From NCBI GenBank assembly GCA_934525595.1, contig CAKSZJ010000016.1:8172-72171 (forward strand): DNA of 64,000 bases, in the 5' to 3' direction. The position numbers and the translations under genes were made by a program. Of this stretch, positions 34,973 through 45,222 are shown piece after piece. Origin of the DNA: an uncultured Chiayiivirga sp. Lineage in GTDB: Bacteria > Pseudomonadota > Gammaproteobacteria > Xanthomonadales > Xanthomonadaceae. The notes under the pieces are model-generated. The model made no database searches and was not told where the DNA came from. It was given only the letters and a program-made list of their open reading frames with translations. Each line of letters starts with the position of its first letter. Position 1 is the stretch's first letter.

Positions 34973-34998
34973 GCCTGCCGGCTTGCATGCCGGCAGGC
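34973..34998. repeat. Perfect 10-base inverted repeat
   Basis: GCCTGCCGGC and GCCGGCAGGC flank a TTGCAT loop. It lies about 85 bases after the end of the DUF11 gene on the minus strand and may act as its transcription terminator, although it lacks a T-run. Confidence 0.55.
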
Positions 34999-35082
34999 GT
35001 TCGCGGACTCACGGCTGCGCCGTTCGGAAACCCCGCTCACCCCGGCGAAAGAGGAGCCTGCAGGTCATCGCGATTGCACGAC

Positions 35083-36039
35083 CTACGGTTTCCTCCTCGC
35101 CGCTTCCGCGCCCGGCACGGTGAGCGCCTCGCCTTCGTTCTCGAAACCATCAGCGAACACGCCCACCGGCACGATCAGCACGCTCGCGCTGGCGTCGTTG
35201 GGTGTGGCCGGATCGGTGACGCCCGCAGGCACGATCAAGCTCGCGCTGTTCTGGATTTGTGCGCCGATCACGCCCGCCACCGCGCCGATGAGGTCATAGC
35301 GCAGATACTGATTGGCCGGCAGGTCGAAAAGCACATCCATCGCGCCTTCGCCCGCATCGTTGGGTGCAGTCGGGCACGGGATGCTGGAGGCGGCGGGCAC
35401 GCAGGCCCATCCCACGTCCGCCAGCGTGCCCGGTGGCGTATCGACGAGCCGCGCCCCGGTCACGTCGTTCGGCCCGGCATTGGCCGCTACCAGCGTGAAC
35501 ACCACGATATCGCCGATCATTGCGCTGGCCCGGTTGGCATCCTTGGAAAGTTGCAGATCAGCCTTCGGCGTCACGTTCACGTCCACCGTTGCAGTGGCAA
35601 CGAGGTAGTTCACATCGGCGGCCTTGGTGGCGGTGATGGTGCAGGTGCCGGTGACGGTGGTGCCATCAAGCGCGCAGAACGCCGCACCGTCAGTGATGGC
35701 CAGGCTCACCGCGCCGCTGCCCGAGCCGCCGGAAACCTCGACCACGCTTTCTCCTCCGTAGGCGATGCCGGAGGGTGTGGTGGTGACGGAAAACGTGGCT
35801 TGCGGAAGGCGAAGCTGCGCATAGGCGATGGCGGCAGGATGGTTGGCCGCCGTGGTGAAGCGGCCCCCGGCGTATAAATCGCCACTGCCGACGACAGCCG
35901 CCTGGATTGAACCGTTGAACCCAGGCACGGCGATGGACGTCCAGTCCGCATCGCTGAAGGTCGGGTCGATGCGGATGGGGTAGCGCGCGCCTTCGTCCTG
36001 CACGTGTATCGGCAATCGGTTGCGCGGCAGCGGCGTCAT
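35083..36039 (-). CDS. DUF11-domain secreted protein, 3-prime part of an interrupted gene
   Basis: 318 codons from an internal ATG. The product has a short beta-propeller-like piece (GSGDLYAGGRFTTA), an Ig/MBG-like segment, a DUF11 domain (about 155-275) and the motif VFADGFE close to its C-terminus. It lacks a signal peptide of its own. The upstream gene piece (36055-36654) ends at a TAA that lies in the same reading frame, 15 bases before this ATG, and the joined frame reads through sensibly (DADG-stop-ALAAR; DEGARYPIRIDP is a typical continuation in FG-GAP/SBBP-like secreted proteins). I therefore regard this as the back half of one gene disabled by a nonsense change; independent translation is possible but would give a non-exported product. 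Confidence 0.6.
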   Translation of the reverse strand: MTPLPRNRLPIHVQDEGARYPIRIDPTFSDADWTSIAVPGFNGSIQAAVVGSGDLYAGGRFTTAANHPAAIAYAQLRLPQATFSVTTTPSGIAYGGESVVEVSGGSGSGAVSLAITDGAAFCALDGTTVTGTCTITATKAADVNYLVATATVDVNVTPKADLQLSKDANRASAMIGDIVVFTLVAANAGPNDVTGARLVDTPPGTLADVGWACVPAASSIPCPTAPNDAGEGAMDVLFDLPANQYLRYDLIGAVAGVIGAQIQNSASLIVPAGVTDPATPNDASASVLIVPVGVFADGFENEGEALTVPGAEAARRKP

Positions 36040-36054
36040 GCGCGCGGCGAGGGC

Positions 36055-36654
36055 TTACCCATCGGCATCGGTCACGTGCAGGGCGTGGCAATGCAGCGCG
36101 CGACCATCGGCCATGTGCAGGGCGATGGCATCGTGCAGGGTGGGTGAAAGGGCGGATTCAGGCGTTTTGGATTCGGGGTCACCCGATACGGCAGGCAAGG
36201 CGTGCAGGCTGGCGTTCTCGAACGCCAGATCCAGATGCAGCGGGCCTATGCCTGCGGGTTTTGCGGTGAGAATGAAGTCCTGCCGGATGCCGTCGGCATT
36301 GGCGCTGAACTCCTGCACCAGTACGCCTTGCAGGGCGTAGGCGCGCTCGCCATCGTGCCGCACCTGCGCGGGCAGCGGCAGCCACATGGCATTCTCGCGC
36401 CCGACCGCCTGCACGCGCTGGGCAAAAGCGGCGCTGCCGCCTTCGTCCACGGAGCGCAGGATGAGGCCATGCGGGCCGATGTCGGCCTGCAAATCCTGCA
36501 TTGGTGCATTCATTCGGATGCGGCCATCAGCCAGTGCCTCGATGGTGTGCGCCGATTTCGACTGCGCCGTGGCCTGATCCACCAGTTCGGCATGGCTCAG
36601 CGCCGCGCCTTCCCCTGCAAACGCCGGTGCCACCGCCATCCATGCGCCCCACAT
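36055..36654 (-). CDS. N-terminal part of the same interrupted secreted-protein gene
   Basis: 199 codons ending at TAA (36055-36057). The N-terminus is hydrophobic and ends AVAPAFA-GEG, like the end of a signal peptide, but no start codon precedes the basic n-region (the in-frame sequence RYGRVWPGVRTAA before the ATG looks like lost coding sequence, and a TAA lies further upstream). Internally it resembles the N-terminal domains of large secreted repeat proteins (FILTAKPAGIGPLHLDLAFE, ALHVTDADG). The weak start plus the premature stop suggest a decaying pseudogene spanning 35083-36654. Confidence 0.5.
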   Translation of the reverse strand: MWGAWMAVAPAFAGEGAALSHAELVDQATAQSKSAHTIEALADGRIRMNAPMQDLQADIGPHGLILRSVDEGGSAAFAQRVQAVGRENAMWLPLPAQVRHDGERAYALQGVLVQEFSANADGIRQDFILTAKPAGIGPLHLDLAFENASLHALPAVSGDPESKTPESALSPTLHDAIALHMADGRALHCHALHVTDADG

Positions 36655-36890
36655 CGCCGCCGTGCGAACCCCCGGCCAAACGCGCCCATAACGCCCATGT
36701 GCATCCCCTTGTCTTTGTTACCTCAAGCCCCCCTGCGCGCCATCACGTCGCGCAGCCCGGAGCTGCGCTATCAGACGCGTGGGGGCAGGGTGAATCGCTC
36801 AATAGCCAGAGAACACAAGGGTCCGAACTGTCTGGCTGCCGTGACGCCACGCACGGCTTTGTTGCAGACTCGGGTTTTCCGCCAGCGTTG

Positions 36891-37940
36891 ATGCCCGCCA
36901 TGACCCCTGATCCCGCCCTCGAACGCCTCGTGCGCAGCATGCCCAAGGCCGAACTGCACATCCACATCGAAGGTTCGCTGGAGCCGGAGCTGATCTTCGC
37001 GCTGGCCCAGCGCAACGGCGTGAGCCTGCCGTATCCGAGCGTGGATGCGCTGCGCGCGGCCTATGCCTTCACCGATCTGCAAAGTTTTCTCGACATCTAT
37101 TACGCCGGCGCCAGCGTGCTCTTGAAGGAGGAGGATTTCTTCGACATGGCCTGGGCGTACCTCGAACGTGCCAAGGCCGACAACATCACCCGCGCGGAAA
37201 TCTTCTTCGATCCGCAAACCCACACCGAACGCGGCGTACCGTTTGCCACCGTGATCGCAGGTTTGACCCGCGCCTGCGACAAGGCACGCGATGAGCTGGG
37301 CATCCATGCGTCGCTGATCCTGTGCTTCCTGCGGCATCTTTCCGAAGAGGCCGCCTTCGCGACGCTGGAAGAAGCCCTGCCGCATCGAGACGCATTCATC
37401 GGCGTGGGGCTGGATTCGAGCGAAGTCGGGCATCCACCGGAAAAGTTCGCGCGCGTGTTCGCCAAGGCGCGCGGGCTGGGCCTGCGCATCGTCGCGCACG
37501 CCGGCGAGGAAGGCCCGCCTGCATATGTCTGGAGCGCGCTCGACGTGCTGCGCGCCGAGCGCATCGACCACGGCGTGCAGTCGCTGAAAGATCCGGCACT
37601 GGTCGCACGGCTCGCCGAAGAACGCATTCCGCTCACCGTCTGTCCGTTCTCCAACGTGAAGCTGCGCGTGTTCGATGATCTTTCCCGGCACACCCTGCGC
37701 GAGCTGCTCGATGCGGGCCTGGTCGCGATGATCAACTCGGATGATCCGGCCTACTTCGGCGGGTATCTCAACCAGAATTTCGTCGACACCTTTGCCGCGC
37801 TGAATCTGGATGCTGCGCATGCCTACCGCCTGGCGCGCAACAGTTTCGAGGCGAGCTTTGCCTGCGAGGCGGAAAAGTCCGCGGACATCGCGATGCTGGA
37901 CCGCCACTTCGCCGCGGCCGGTTTCCCGGTGCCGGCCTGA
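36891..37940 (+). CDS. Adenine deaminase / adenosine deaminase-family protein
   Basis: A 349-residue TIM-barrel deaminase. Metal and catalytic residues are visible: ELHIHIEGSLEPE (HxH), IVAHAGEEGPP (His and catalytic Glu) and INSDDPAYFGG (Asp-Asp). The HIEGSLEPEL start, EIFFDPQTHTERGV and GLDSSEVGHPP are features I associate with the adenine deaminase subgroup (type 2, fungal Aah1-like) rather than classical adenosine deaminase, which has a different opening motif. Adenine to hypoxanthine would feed the adjacent xanthine dehydrogenase. The start could be this ATG or the next one (36900). It leads a plus-strand run with HIU hydrolase (16-base gap) and urate oxidase. Confidence 0.85.
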   Translation: MPAMTPDPALERLVRSMPKAELHIHIEGSLEPELIFALAQRNGVSLPYPSVDALRAAYAFTDLQSFLDIYYAGASVLLKEEDFFDMAWAYLERAKADNITRAEIFFDPQTHTERGVPFATVIAGLTRACDKARDELGIHASLILCFLRHLSEEAAFATLEEALPHRDAFIGVGLDSSEVGHPPEKFARVFAKARGLGLRIVAHAGEEGPPAYVWSALDVLRAERIDHGVQSLKDPALVARLAEERIPLTVCPFSNVKLRVFDDLSRHTLRELLDAGLVAMINSDDPAYFGGYLNQNFVDTFAALNLDAAHAYRLARNSFEASFACEAEKSADIAMLDRHFAAAGFPVPA

Positions 37941-37956
37941 TCCTGTGGAGCACATC

Positions 37957-38310
37957 ATGGGCAAGCTCACCACCCACATTCTCGATACCGCACACGGCCG
38001 CCCCGGCGCGGGCATCGCGATGGCGCTGTTCCGCATCGACGGCGAACGGCGCATTGCGCTGGGCCGCTTCACCAGCAACGACGATGGTCGTTGCGACACG
38101 CCGTTGCTGGAAGGCGACGCGCTCGCTGTCGGCGTCTACGAGCTGGATTTCCACGTCGCCGATTACTTCGCCAGGGCCGGCGTGACGCTGGCCCGGCCAG
38201 CGTTCCTGGACGTGGTGACGCTGCGCTTCGGCATCGCCGATGCCGGCGCTCACTGGCACGTGCCGCTGCTGGTTTCACCCTTCAGCTACAGCACCTATCG
38301 CGGGAGCTGA
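37957..38310 (+). CDS. uraH: 5-hydroxyisourate hydrolase
   Basis: A 117-residue transthyretin-related protein. It opens GKLTTHILDTAHGRPGAGIA (catalytic His in THILD), contains RCDTPLL (Arg), and ends with YSTYRGS, the diagnostic YRGS tetrapeptide of HIU hydrolases. It converts 5-hydroxyisourate to OHCU, the step after urate oxidation. There is no signal peptide. It lies between the deaminase gene (16 bases) and puuD (one base from its ATG), clearly one transcription unit. Confidence 0.95.
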   Translation: MGKLTTHILDTAHGRPGAGIAMALFRIDGERRIALGRFTSNDDGRCDTPLLEGDALAVGVYELDFHVADYFARAGVTLARPAFLDVVTLRFGIADAGAHWHVPLLVSPFSYSTYRGS

Positions 38311-38311
38311 G

Positions 38312-39541
38312 ATGTCTGGTTTCTGGTTCGATGCAGGAGCCTTCCTGCTGCGCTGGCTGCACGTTGTGGCGGCGATCGCCTGGATCGGTGAATCGTTCTA
38401 TTTCGTCGCGCTGGATCGCGGCCTGAAAGCGCCGAGGCAGCCGGCACAGGGGCTGGCGGGAGAAAGCTGGTCGGTGCACGGCGGCGGCTTCTACCACAAG
38501 CAGAAATACCTGCCTGCTCCGGCGCAGTTGCCCGAGGAACTGCACTGGTCGAAATGGAAGAGCTACACCACGTGGCTGTCGGGTTTTGCACTGCTGGCCA
38601 TCGTCTATCTGGCCTCTCCGCAGGTCTGGCTGATCGACCCGCGCGTGGCGGCGCTTTCGCCCACGATGGCGGTGTTCTATGCGCTGGCACTTCTGCTGGG
38701 CACCTGGTGTGTCTACCACGTGCTGTGCCATCTGGTCGGCTTCCGCGATCGCCTGCTCGGCGCGCTGGTCGGGCTGCTGGTGCTGGCGCTGTGCCTGACG
38801 GCCACCGCGCTGTTTTCCGGGCGGGCGGCCTTCCTGCTGGTGGGCGCGGCACTGGCGACGATCATGTCGGCCAACGTGTTCTTCGTCATCATTCCAGGCC
38901 AGAAACGCATGGTGGCGGCGTTGGGGAAAGGCGAGGCGCCGAATCCGCTCGACGGCGCACGCGGCAAGCAGCGCTCGGTGCACAACACCTATTTCACCCT
39001 GCCCGTGGTGTTCGCGATGCTGAGCACGCACTACGCGGCGGCGTGGTCGCACCCGCACAGCGGGCTGATCCTCGCGCTGTTCATGGCGGCTGCGGCGGCG
39101 ATCCGGCAATTCTTCGTCCTCTGGCACGGCGGGCAGCGCGCATGGTGGCTGCCGGCGCTGGGGGCGGCGCTGCTGGCGGCGACGTTTGCCTGGCTGATGC
39201 CCACCAAGGCCGCGCCGCCTGCGGCGGCGAACGCATCCGGGACAGCGATGCCGATCCGCGCGCAGGCTCCGCCTGAGGCTGCGGTCACTCTTCCCGCCGA
39301 TACCGCCACCGTGCGAGACGTGCTTGCGCAGCGCTGCGGCGCCTGCCACGCCGCCCGTCCCAGCCTGCTCGGCTTCCCCGCCAAGGGCCTGGTCTTCGAC
39401 ACGGAGGAACAGATCGAGACGCACGCCGCCGCGATCTACCAGCAGACCGCGGCGCTTCGGATCATGCCGCCCGGCAACATGACCGAGATGACCGACGCCG
39501 AGCGCGAACTGATCGCACGCTGGTTCGCGCTGCGCCGCTGA
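38312..39541 (+). CDS. puuD: Membrane urate oxidase PuuD (urate hydroxylase with cytochrome c domain)
   Basis: A 409-residue membrane protein with about eight helices followed by a cytochrome c domain. The N-terminal RWLHVVAAIAWIGESFYFVALD and the YHKQKYLPAP-type segment are typical of PuuD, as is NVFFVIIPGQKRMVAAL. The haem-binding motif is CGACHA (about residue 347) and the axial Met is in IMPPGNM. PuuD oxidises urate to 5-hydroxyisourate and passes electrons to the respiratory chain without making peroxide, unlike uricase. The gene ends the purine operon and is followed by a strong terminator. Confidence 0.94.
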   Translation: MSGFWFDAGAFLLRWLHVVAAIAWIGESFYFVALDRGLKAPRQPAQGLAGESWSVHGGGFYHKQKYLPAPAQLPEELHWSKWKSYTTWLSGFALLAIVYLASPQVWLIDPRVAALSPTMAVFYALALLLGTWCVYHVLCHLVGFRDRLLGALVGLLVLALCLTATALFSGRAAFLLVGAALATIMSANVFFVIIPGQKRMVAALGKGEAPNPLDGARGKQRSVHNTYFTLPVVFAMLSTHYAAAWSHPHSGLILALFMAAAAAIRQFFVLWHGGQRAWWLPALGAALLAATFAWLMPTKAAPPAAANASGTAMPIRAQAPPEAAVTLPADTATVRDVLAQRCGACHAARPSLLGFPAKGLVFDTEEQIETHAAAIYQQTAALRIMPPGNMTEMTDAERELIARWFALRR

Positions 39542-39542
39542 T

Positions 39543-39584
39543 CGCCGGGGGCGGCAGCTCCCACCGAATGATCCCGGCGTTTTT
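39543..39584 (+). terminator. Rho-independent terminator after puuD
   Basis: CGCCGGG (39543-39549) pairs perfectly with CCCGGCG (39573-39579), followed directly by TTTTT. It begins two bases after the puuD stop and lies between convergent genes. Confidence 0.8.
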
Positions 39585-39691
39585 CGCCGCGGTGTCGCCC
39601 CGTTCCTCTTCGCCGTTGCCGCGTGAAACCCGCGAAGGCCGGGTGGGGGCGTCATCGGGCGTGATGGAGTTCGCCGGGGTGTGCACGCCGC

Positions 39692-41311
39692 TCACCCCCG
39701 CCAGCGCAGCTCGGCCAGGTCCAGCTCGCGGATGAGCTTTTGATAGCTGGCGTCGTCGATGCCGCGCTCGCGGCGCAGCTGGGCGAGTGCGCGCCGCTCC
39801 GCGGCAACTCCGACCAGGCGCAGTTCGCGCTCGATGTCGTCGGCGCGAGGCGGGTGTTCGGTGTGCCCTTCGCGGGATTCGCCGCGGCCGGCGCGGCGGC
39901 GGTAGTCCTCGGCCAGGTGGGCGGCGATGGCGGCATACAGTTCCGGGTCGGCGCGCTGCGATGCATCCTCCGACGCATGGTCCTCGATGGCGCGCAGGCC
40001 GGCCGCGGCGGCGGTTCGGCGTGCGGGCGTCTCGGCGCCGTGCGAGGTGTCGCTCGGGATGTTCCGCAGGAGGCGCGGCAAGGCGAAGCTGGCGATGAGA
40101 AGCGAGGCCAGGATGACGCCAGCGGCGAGGAAGATCGCCAGGTCGCGTGCCGGGAAGGGTGACCCGTCGTCGAGCATCAGCGGCAGCGTCAGGATGCCGG
40201 CGAGCGTGACGGCGCCGCGCACGCCCGCCAGCGACATGGCGGCGATCACGCGTTGATCGATGCCCGGATGAGGCTGGCCGCGGCGCCGCGCGTTCCACGC
40301 CGAGATGCGCATGGAGGCGGCGACCCAGGCATAGCGCAGCGCGGCCAGTGCCCCGACCACGCCGGCGACGTATACCGCCAGCCACCACGGGCTGGCGTGG
40401 CCGGTTTCGCCCACCACCTGGATCGCGCCATCGACCAGTGCGGGCAGTTGTTCGCCGAGCAGCACGAAGATCACCCCGTTGGCCGCGAACTGCACCGTGT
40501 CCCAGAAGGCGCGACGCTGCACGCGGGTGCTGGCAAGCAGGCGGGTGCTTTCCATCAGCGCCATGCTGATGCCGGCCGCGACGGCCGCGAGGATTCCAGA
40601 GGCCTCCATGGCCTCGGCCGCGAGATAGGCGGCGAACGGAGTCAGCAGCCCCACCAGGATGCTGGAGCCGGCATCCTCGCCGATGCGCCGCTGTACCAGG
40701 TCGAGCGCGCGGGTGACGCCCCAGCTGGCAAGCACGCCGACCGCAAGGCCGGCGAGGGCCACCCAGACGAACTCCAGCGCCGCCTGCGCCAGCGAGAACG
40801 ATCCGGTGAGCGCGGCGGCGACGGCGAAGCGCATGCACACCAGGCCCGAGGCATCGTTGAGCAGCGACTCGCCCTCCAGGATGTGCATCAGCCGGTGCGG
40901 GATCGGGGTGCGCGAGGCGATGGCCGATACCGCGATCGGATCGGTGGGCGAGAGGATCGCCGCCAGCGCGAACGCCACCGCCCAGGGCATCGCCGGGATC
41001 ATCCAGTGCAGGAACACGCCCAGCCCGAGCACGGTGAATACCACCAGCCCCAGCGCCAGGCCGATGATGGTGCCCTTGTCGCGGAACAGGCCGTCCTTGG
41101 GAATGCGCCAGCCGTCCAGGAACAGCAGCGGAGGCAGCAACAGGAGGAAGAACACTTCGGGGTTGAGTTCGACGCTTTCCCCGGTGTATTCGGCGATGCC
41201 GTAGCCCAGGGCGATCTGCATCAGCGGCAGCGGCATCCGCAGCGCCCGTGCCAGCGGGCCGCTCAGCGCGACGGCCAGCAGGAACGCCAGGATGGTCATG
41301 ATCGTGCTCAT
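39692..41311 (-). CDS. Na+/H+ antiporter of the CPA1 family (NhaP/YjcE-like)
   Basis: A 539-residue membrane protein. Roughly the first 410 residues form 11-12 helices with CPA1 hallmarks: FFLLLLPPLLFLDGWRIP, ALAAILSPTDPIAVSAI (ion-binding Asp of the TDP motif), LEGESLLNDASGLV (Asn-Asp) and SLAGVRGAVTLAGIL. The C-terminal 120 residues are a hydrophilic charged tail (EDYRRRAGRGESREG), probably cytoplasmic and regulatory, as in YjcE-type antiporters. It exchanges sodium or potassium for protons in pH and salt control. Two starts, 41311 and 41299, differ by four residues. Confidence 0.9.
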   Translation of the reverse strand: MSTIMTILAFLLAVALSGPLARALRMPLPLMQIALGYGIAEYTGESVELNPEVFFLLLLPPLLFLDGWRIPKDGLFRDKGTIIGLALGLVVFTVLGLGVFLHWMIPAMPWAVAFALAAILSPTDPIAVSAIASRTPIPHRLMHILEGESLLNDASGLVCMRFAVAAALTGSFSLAQAALEFVWVALAGLAVGVLASWGVTRALDLVQRRIGEDAGSSILVGLLTPFAAYLAAEAMEASGILAAVAAGISMALMESTRLLASTRVQRRAFWDTVQFAANGVIFVLLGEQLPALVDGAIQVVGETGHASPWWLAVYVAGVVGALAALRYAWVAASMRISAWNARRRGQPHPGIDQRVIAAMSLAGVRGAVTLAGILTLPLMLDDGSPFPARDLAIFLAAGVILASLLIASFALPRLLRNIPSDTSHGAETPARRTAAAAGLRAIEDHASEDASQRADPELYAAIAAHLAEDYRRRAGRGESREGHTEHPPRADDIERELRLVGVAAERRALAQLRRERGIDDASYQKLIRELDLAELRWRG

Positions 41312-41534
41312 CGGTCGGCGTGTGCTGACGGCGGCGTGGGAGGCATTGGCGGATTTTACGCAGCGATGCCTGTACCCGCGGCCATGCCGTTCGAGCCTGC
41401 CGATGCAGGCCGGGTCTTGCATTGCCGCTCCGGTCGCCTCATTCAAGGAAGATCGGGTCTGCGCAGCCTGCGGCGATTGGCGCTGCGGGCGTTGCGGGCC
41501 TTCCAGTCGTAATTCACCACCCAGGAGATCGACA

Positions 41535-42287
41535 ATGAAATACCGCTTCAAGGGCAACGTGGCGCTGGTCAGCGGCGGCGGTTCGGGCATTGGCGAGGCG
41601 GCGGCGAAGCTGCTGGCAGCCAATGGCGTGAAGGTGACGGTCTCCGATCGCGACGCGGCCGCCGCCGAGCGCGTGGTGGCCGCCATCGCGGCCGCCGGCG
41701 GCAGCGCGGTGGCACACGTGGGCGACGTGGCGAAGCCGGAAACCGCGCAGAGCGCGGTGGAGTGTGCGATCAGGCACTTCGGCGCCCTGCACCTGGCGTT
41801 CAACAACGCCGGCGTCGGCGAGGCCGCCCGCCCGCTTGTTGAGATGACGCCGCAGGAATGGCAGCAGATCATCGACATCAACCTCGGCGGGGTGATGCAC
41901 GGCATGCGTGCGCAGATTCCCGCCATGCTCCAGGCCGGCGGCGGCGCCATCGTCAACATGTCTTCGATCCTGGGCCTGGTGGGCGATCCCGGCGCGCCGG
42001 CCTACGTTGCCGCCAAGCACGGTGTCACCGGGCTGACCCGCTCGACGGCGCTGGCCTATGCCAGCCAGGGCGTGCGCATCAATTCGATCCATCCCGGATA
42101 CATCGATACCCCGCTGCTGTCGGGCCTGGCGCCGGAGCACATGAAGGCGCTGGTCGGGCGGCATGCCATCGGTCGCCTCGGCCACGCCGACGAGGTGGCG
42201 CACGCCGCCGTTTTCCTGCTTTCCGAAGGCGCCGGGTTCATGGTCGGGGCCACCCTGGAGGTCGACGGAGGCTACACCGCGGCCTGA
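41535..42287 (+). CDS. SDR-family oxidoreductase
   Basis: A 250-residue classical short-chain dehydrogenase. Cofactor motif GGGSGIGEAAA (12 residues in), SDRDAA after the second strand (favouring NAD over NADP), FNNAGVG, catalytic Ser in NMSSILG and YVAAK (Tyr/Lys) are all present, as is the C-terminal GGYTAA. The substrate is unknown; it is similar to cyclopentanol/3-alpha-hydroxysteroid dehydrogenase-like members. An AGGAGA ribosome-binding site precedes the ATG. It is divergent from the antiporter gene. Confidence 0.9.
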   Translation: MKYRFKGNVALVSGGGSGIGEAAAKLLAANGVKVTVSDRDAAAAERVVAAIAAAGGSAVAHVGDVAKPETAQSAVECAIRHFGALHLAFNNAGVGEAARPLVEMTPQEWQQIIDINLGGVMHGMRAQIPAMLQAGGGAIVNMSSILGLVGDPGAPAYVAAKHGVTGLTRSTALAYASQGVRINSIHPGYIDTPLLSGLAPEHMKALVGRHAIGRLGHADEVAHAAVFLLSEGAGFMVGATLEVDGGYTAA

Positions 42288-42505
42288 TTCCCTCGCGCTG
42301 CGGGCATGCGCGTGCCGCCGCGGGCCTCGGAGCCGCGGCGGCATCGGGCGCCATGGTTGCCGGCCAGCCGGGCGTTTCGGTGCGCGAGCGGATCCGGGGC
42401 GCTTTTCCCCGCATCCCGTCCGGCTAAACTTCCGCGCCCGCCGCCGCATCCCGACGACGGTACCGTCCAGGCGGCCCGCGGGTCGCGCCTCACCGGAAAG
42501 GATCC

Positions 42506-44871
<2,366 letters not shown>

Positions 44872-44875
<4 letters not shown>

Positions 44876-45057
44876 GCGCCGTCGTGCCGACGCTTCCGGT
44901 CCATCCCGAGCACGATCCGCGACCCGAGCCGCCAGAGCGTCCGCTGCCTTCGGATTGCTGCGACAGCGGCTGCGATCCCTGCGTGCACGACACCTACGCC
45001 GAGGATCTGGCGTACTACCGCGAGCAGCTCGCGGCCTGGCTCGAACGCCACCCGTAG
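44872..45057 (+). CDS. Small oxidoreductase-like domain protein
   Basis: A 61-residue protein starting at GTG 44872, whose stop-start overlap with tex (GTGA) supports this start. The core [23 protein letters not shown] matches the short Oxidoreductase-like domain found at the N-terminus of some larger redox proteins: four cysteines in a CC-x3-C-x2-C pattern. It may bind a metal or iron-sulfur cluster. As a stand-alone gene its function is unknown. The codon usage and overlap make it a real gene despite its size. Confidence 0.75.
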
Positions 45058-45083
45058 ATGTGCCGCCGGTGCCGCTCCATGCC

Positions 45084-45157
45084 GTCGGGGACGTAGCCCC
45101 GACCTACGCGAGGGTGCCGTAGATCACATGGTGTCGGGGACGTAGCCCCGACCTACG
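45084..45157. repeat. Two direct copies of a GTAG-type palindromic repeat
   Basis: A 25-base unit occurs identically at 45084-45108 and 45133-45157. Each contains the stem GTCGGGG/CCCCGAC and, read on the minus strand, begins CGTAGGTCGG with the GTAG tetranucleotide. This is the layout of the SMAG/GTAG REP sequences of Stenotrophomonas and relatives, usually spread by a RAYT transposase. Confidence 0.8.
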
Positions 45158-45188
45158 GCAAGGCAGAGCGTCACGGCGGCACGGCATC

Positions 45189-45213
45189 CGTAGGTCGGCC
45201 CTACGCGGCCGAC
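45189..45213. repeat. Third GTAG-type repeat, opposite orientation, with compensatory stem changes
   Basis: A 25-base copy in inverted orientation relative to the other two. The stem is GTCGGCC/GGCCGAC instead of GTCGGGG/CCCCGAC: both arms changed together, keeping pairing. It ends nine bases from the stop of the minus-strand metalloprotease gene and could also end its transcript. Confidence 0.75.
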
Positions 45214-45222
45214 GGGGGGGGC

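Larger units (their letters stand above)
34716..35082. other. 367-base intergenic region with inverted repeats upstream of xdhA
   Basis: No supported gene. It must contain the xdhABC promoter and holds two inverted repeats (34886-34956 and 34973-34998, listed separately). The sequence CTAATTATCCCG on the minus strand (near 34902-34913) is one of its few AT-rich spots. Confidence 0.5.

Noticed and set aside
36055..36057. Programmed recoding of TAA in the DUF11 gene
   Set aside because: No slippery site or downstream structure is evident, and the gene also has a damaged start; a simple nonsense mutation is enough.
45084..45213. CRISPR array from the repeated units
   Set aside because: Only two direct copies with a 24-base gap, each palindromic with GTAG ends, and no cas genes.
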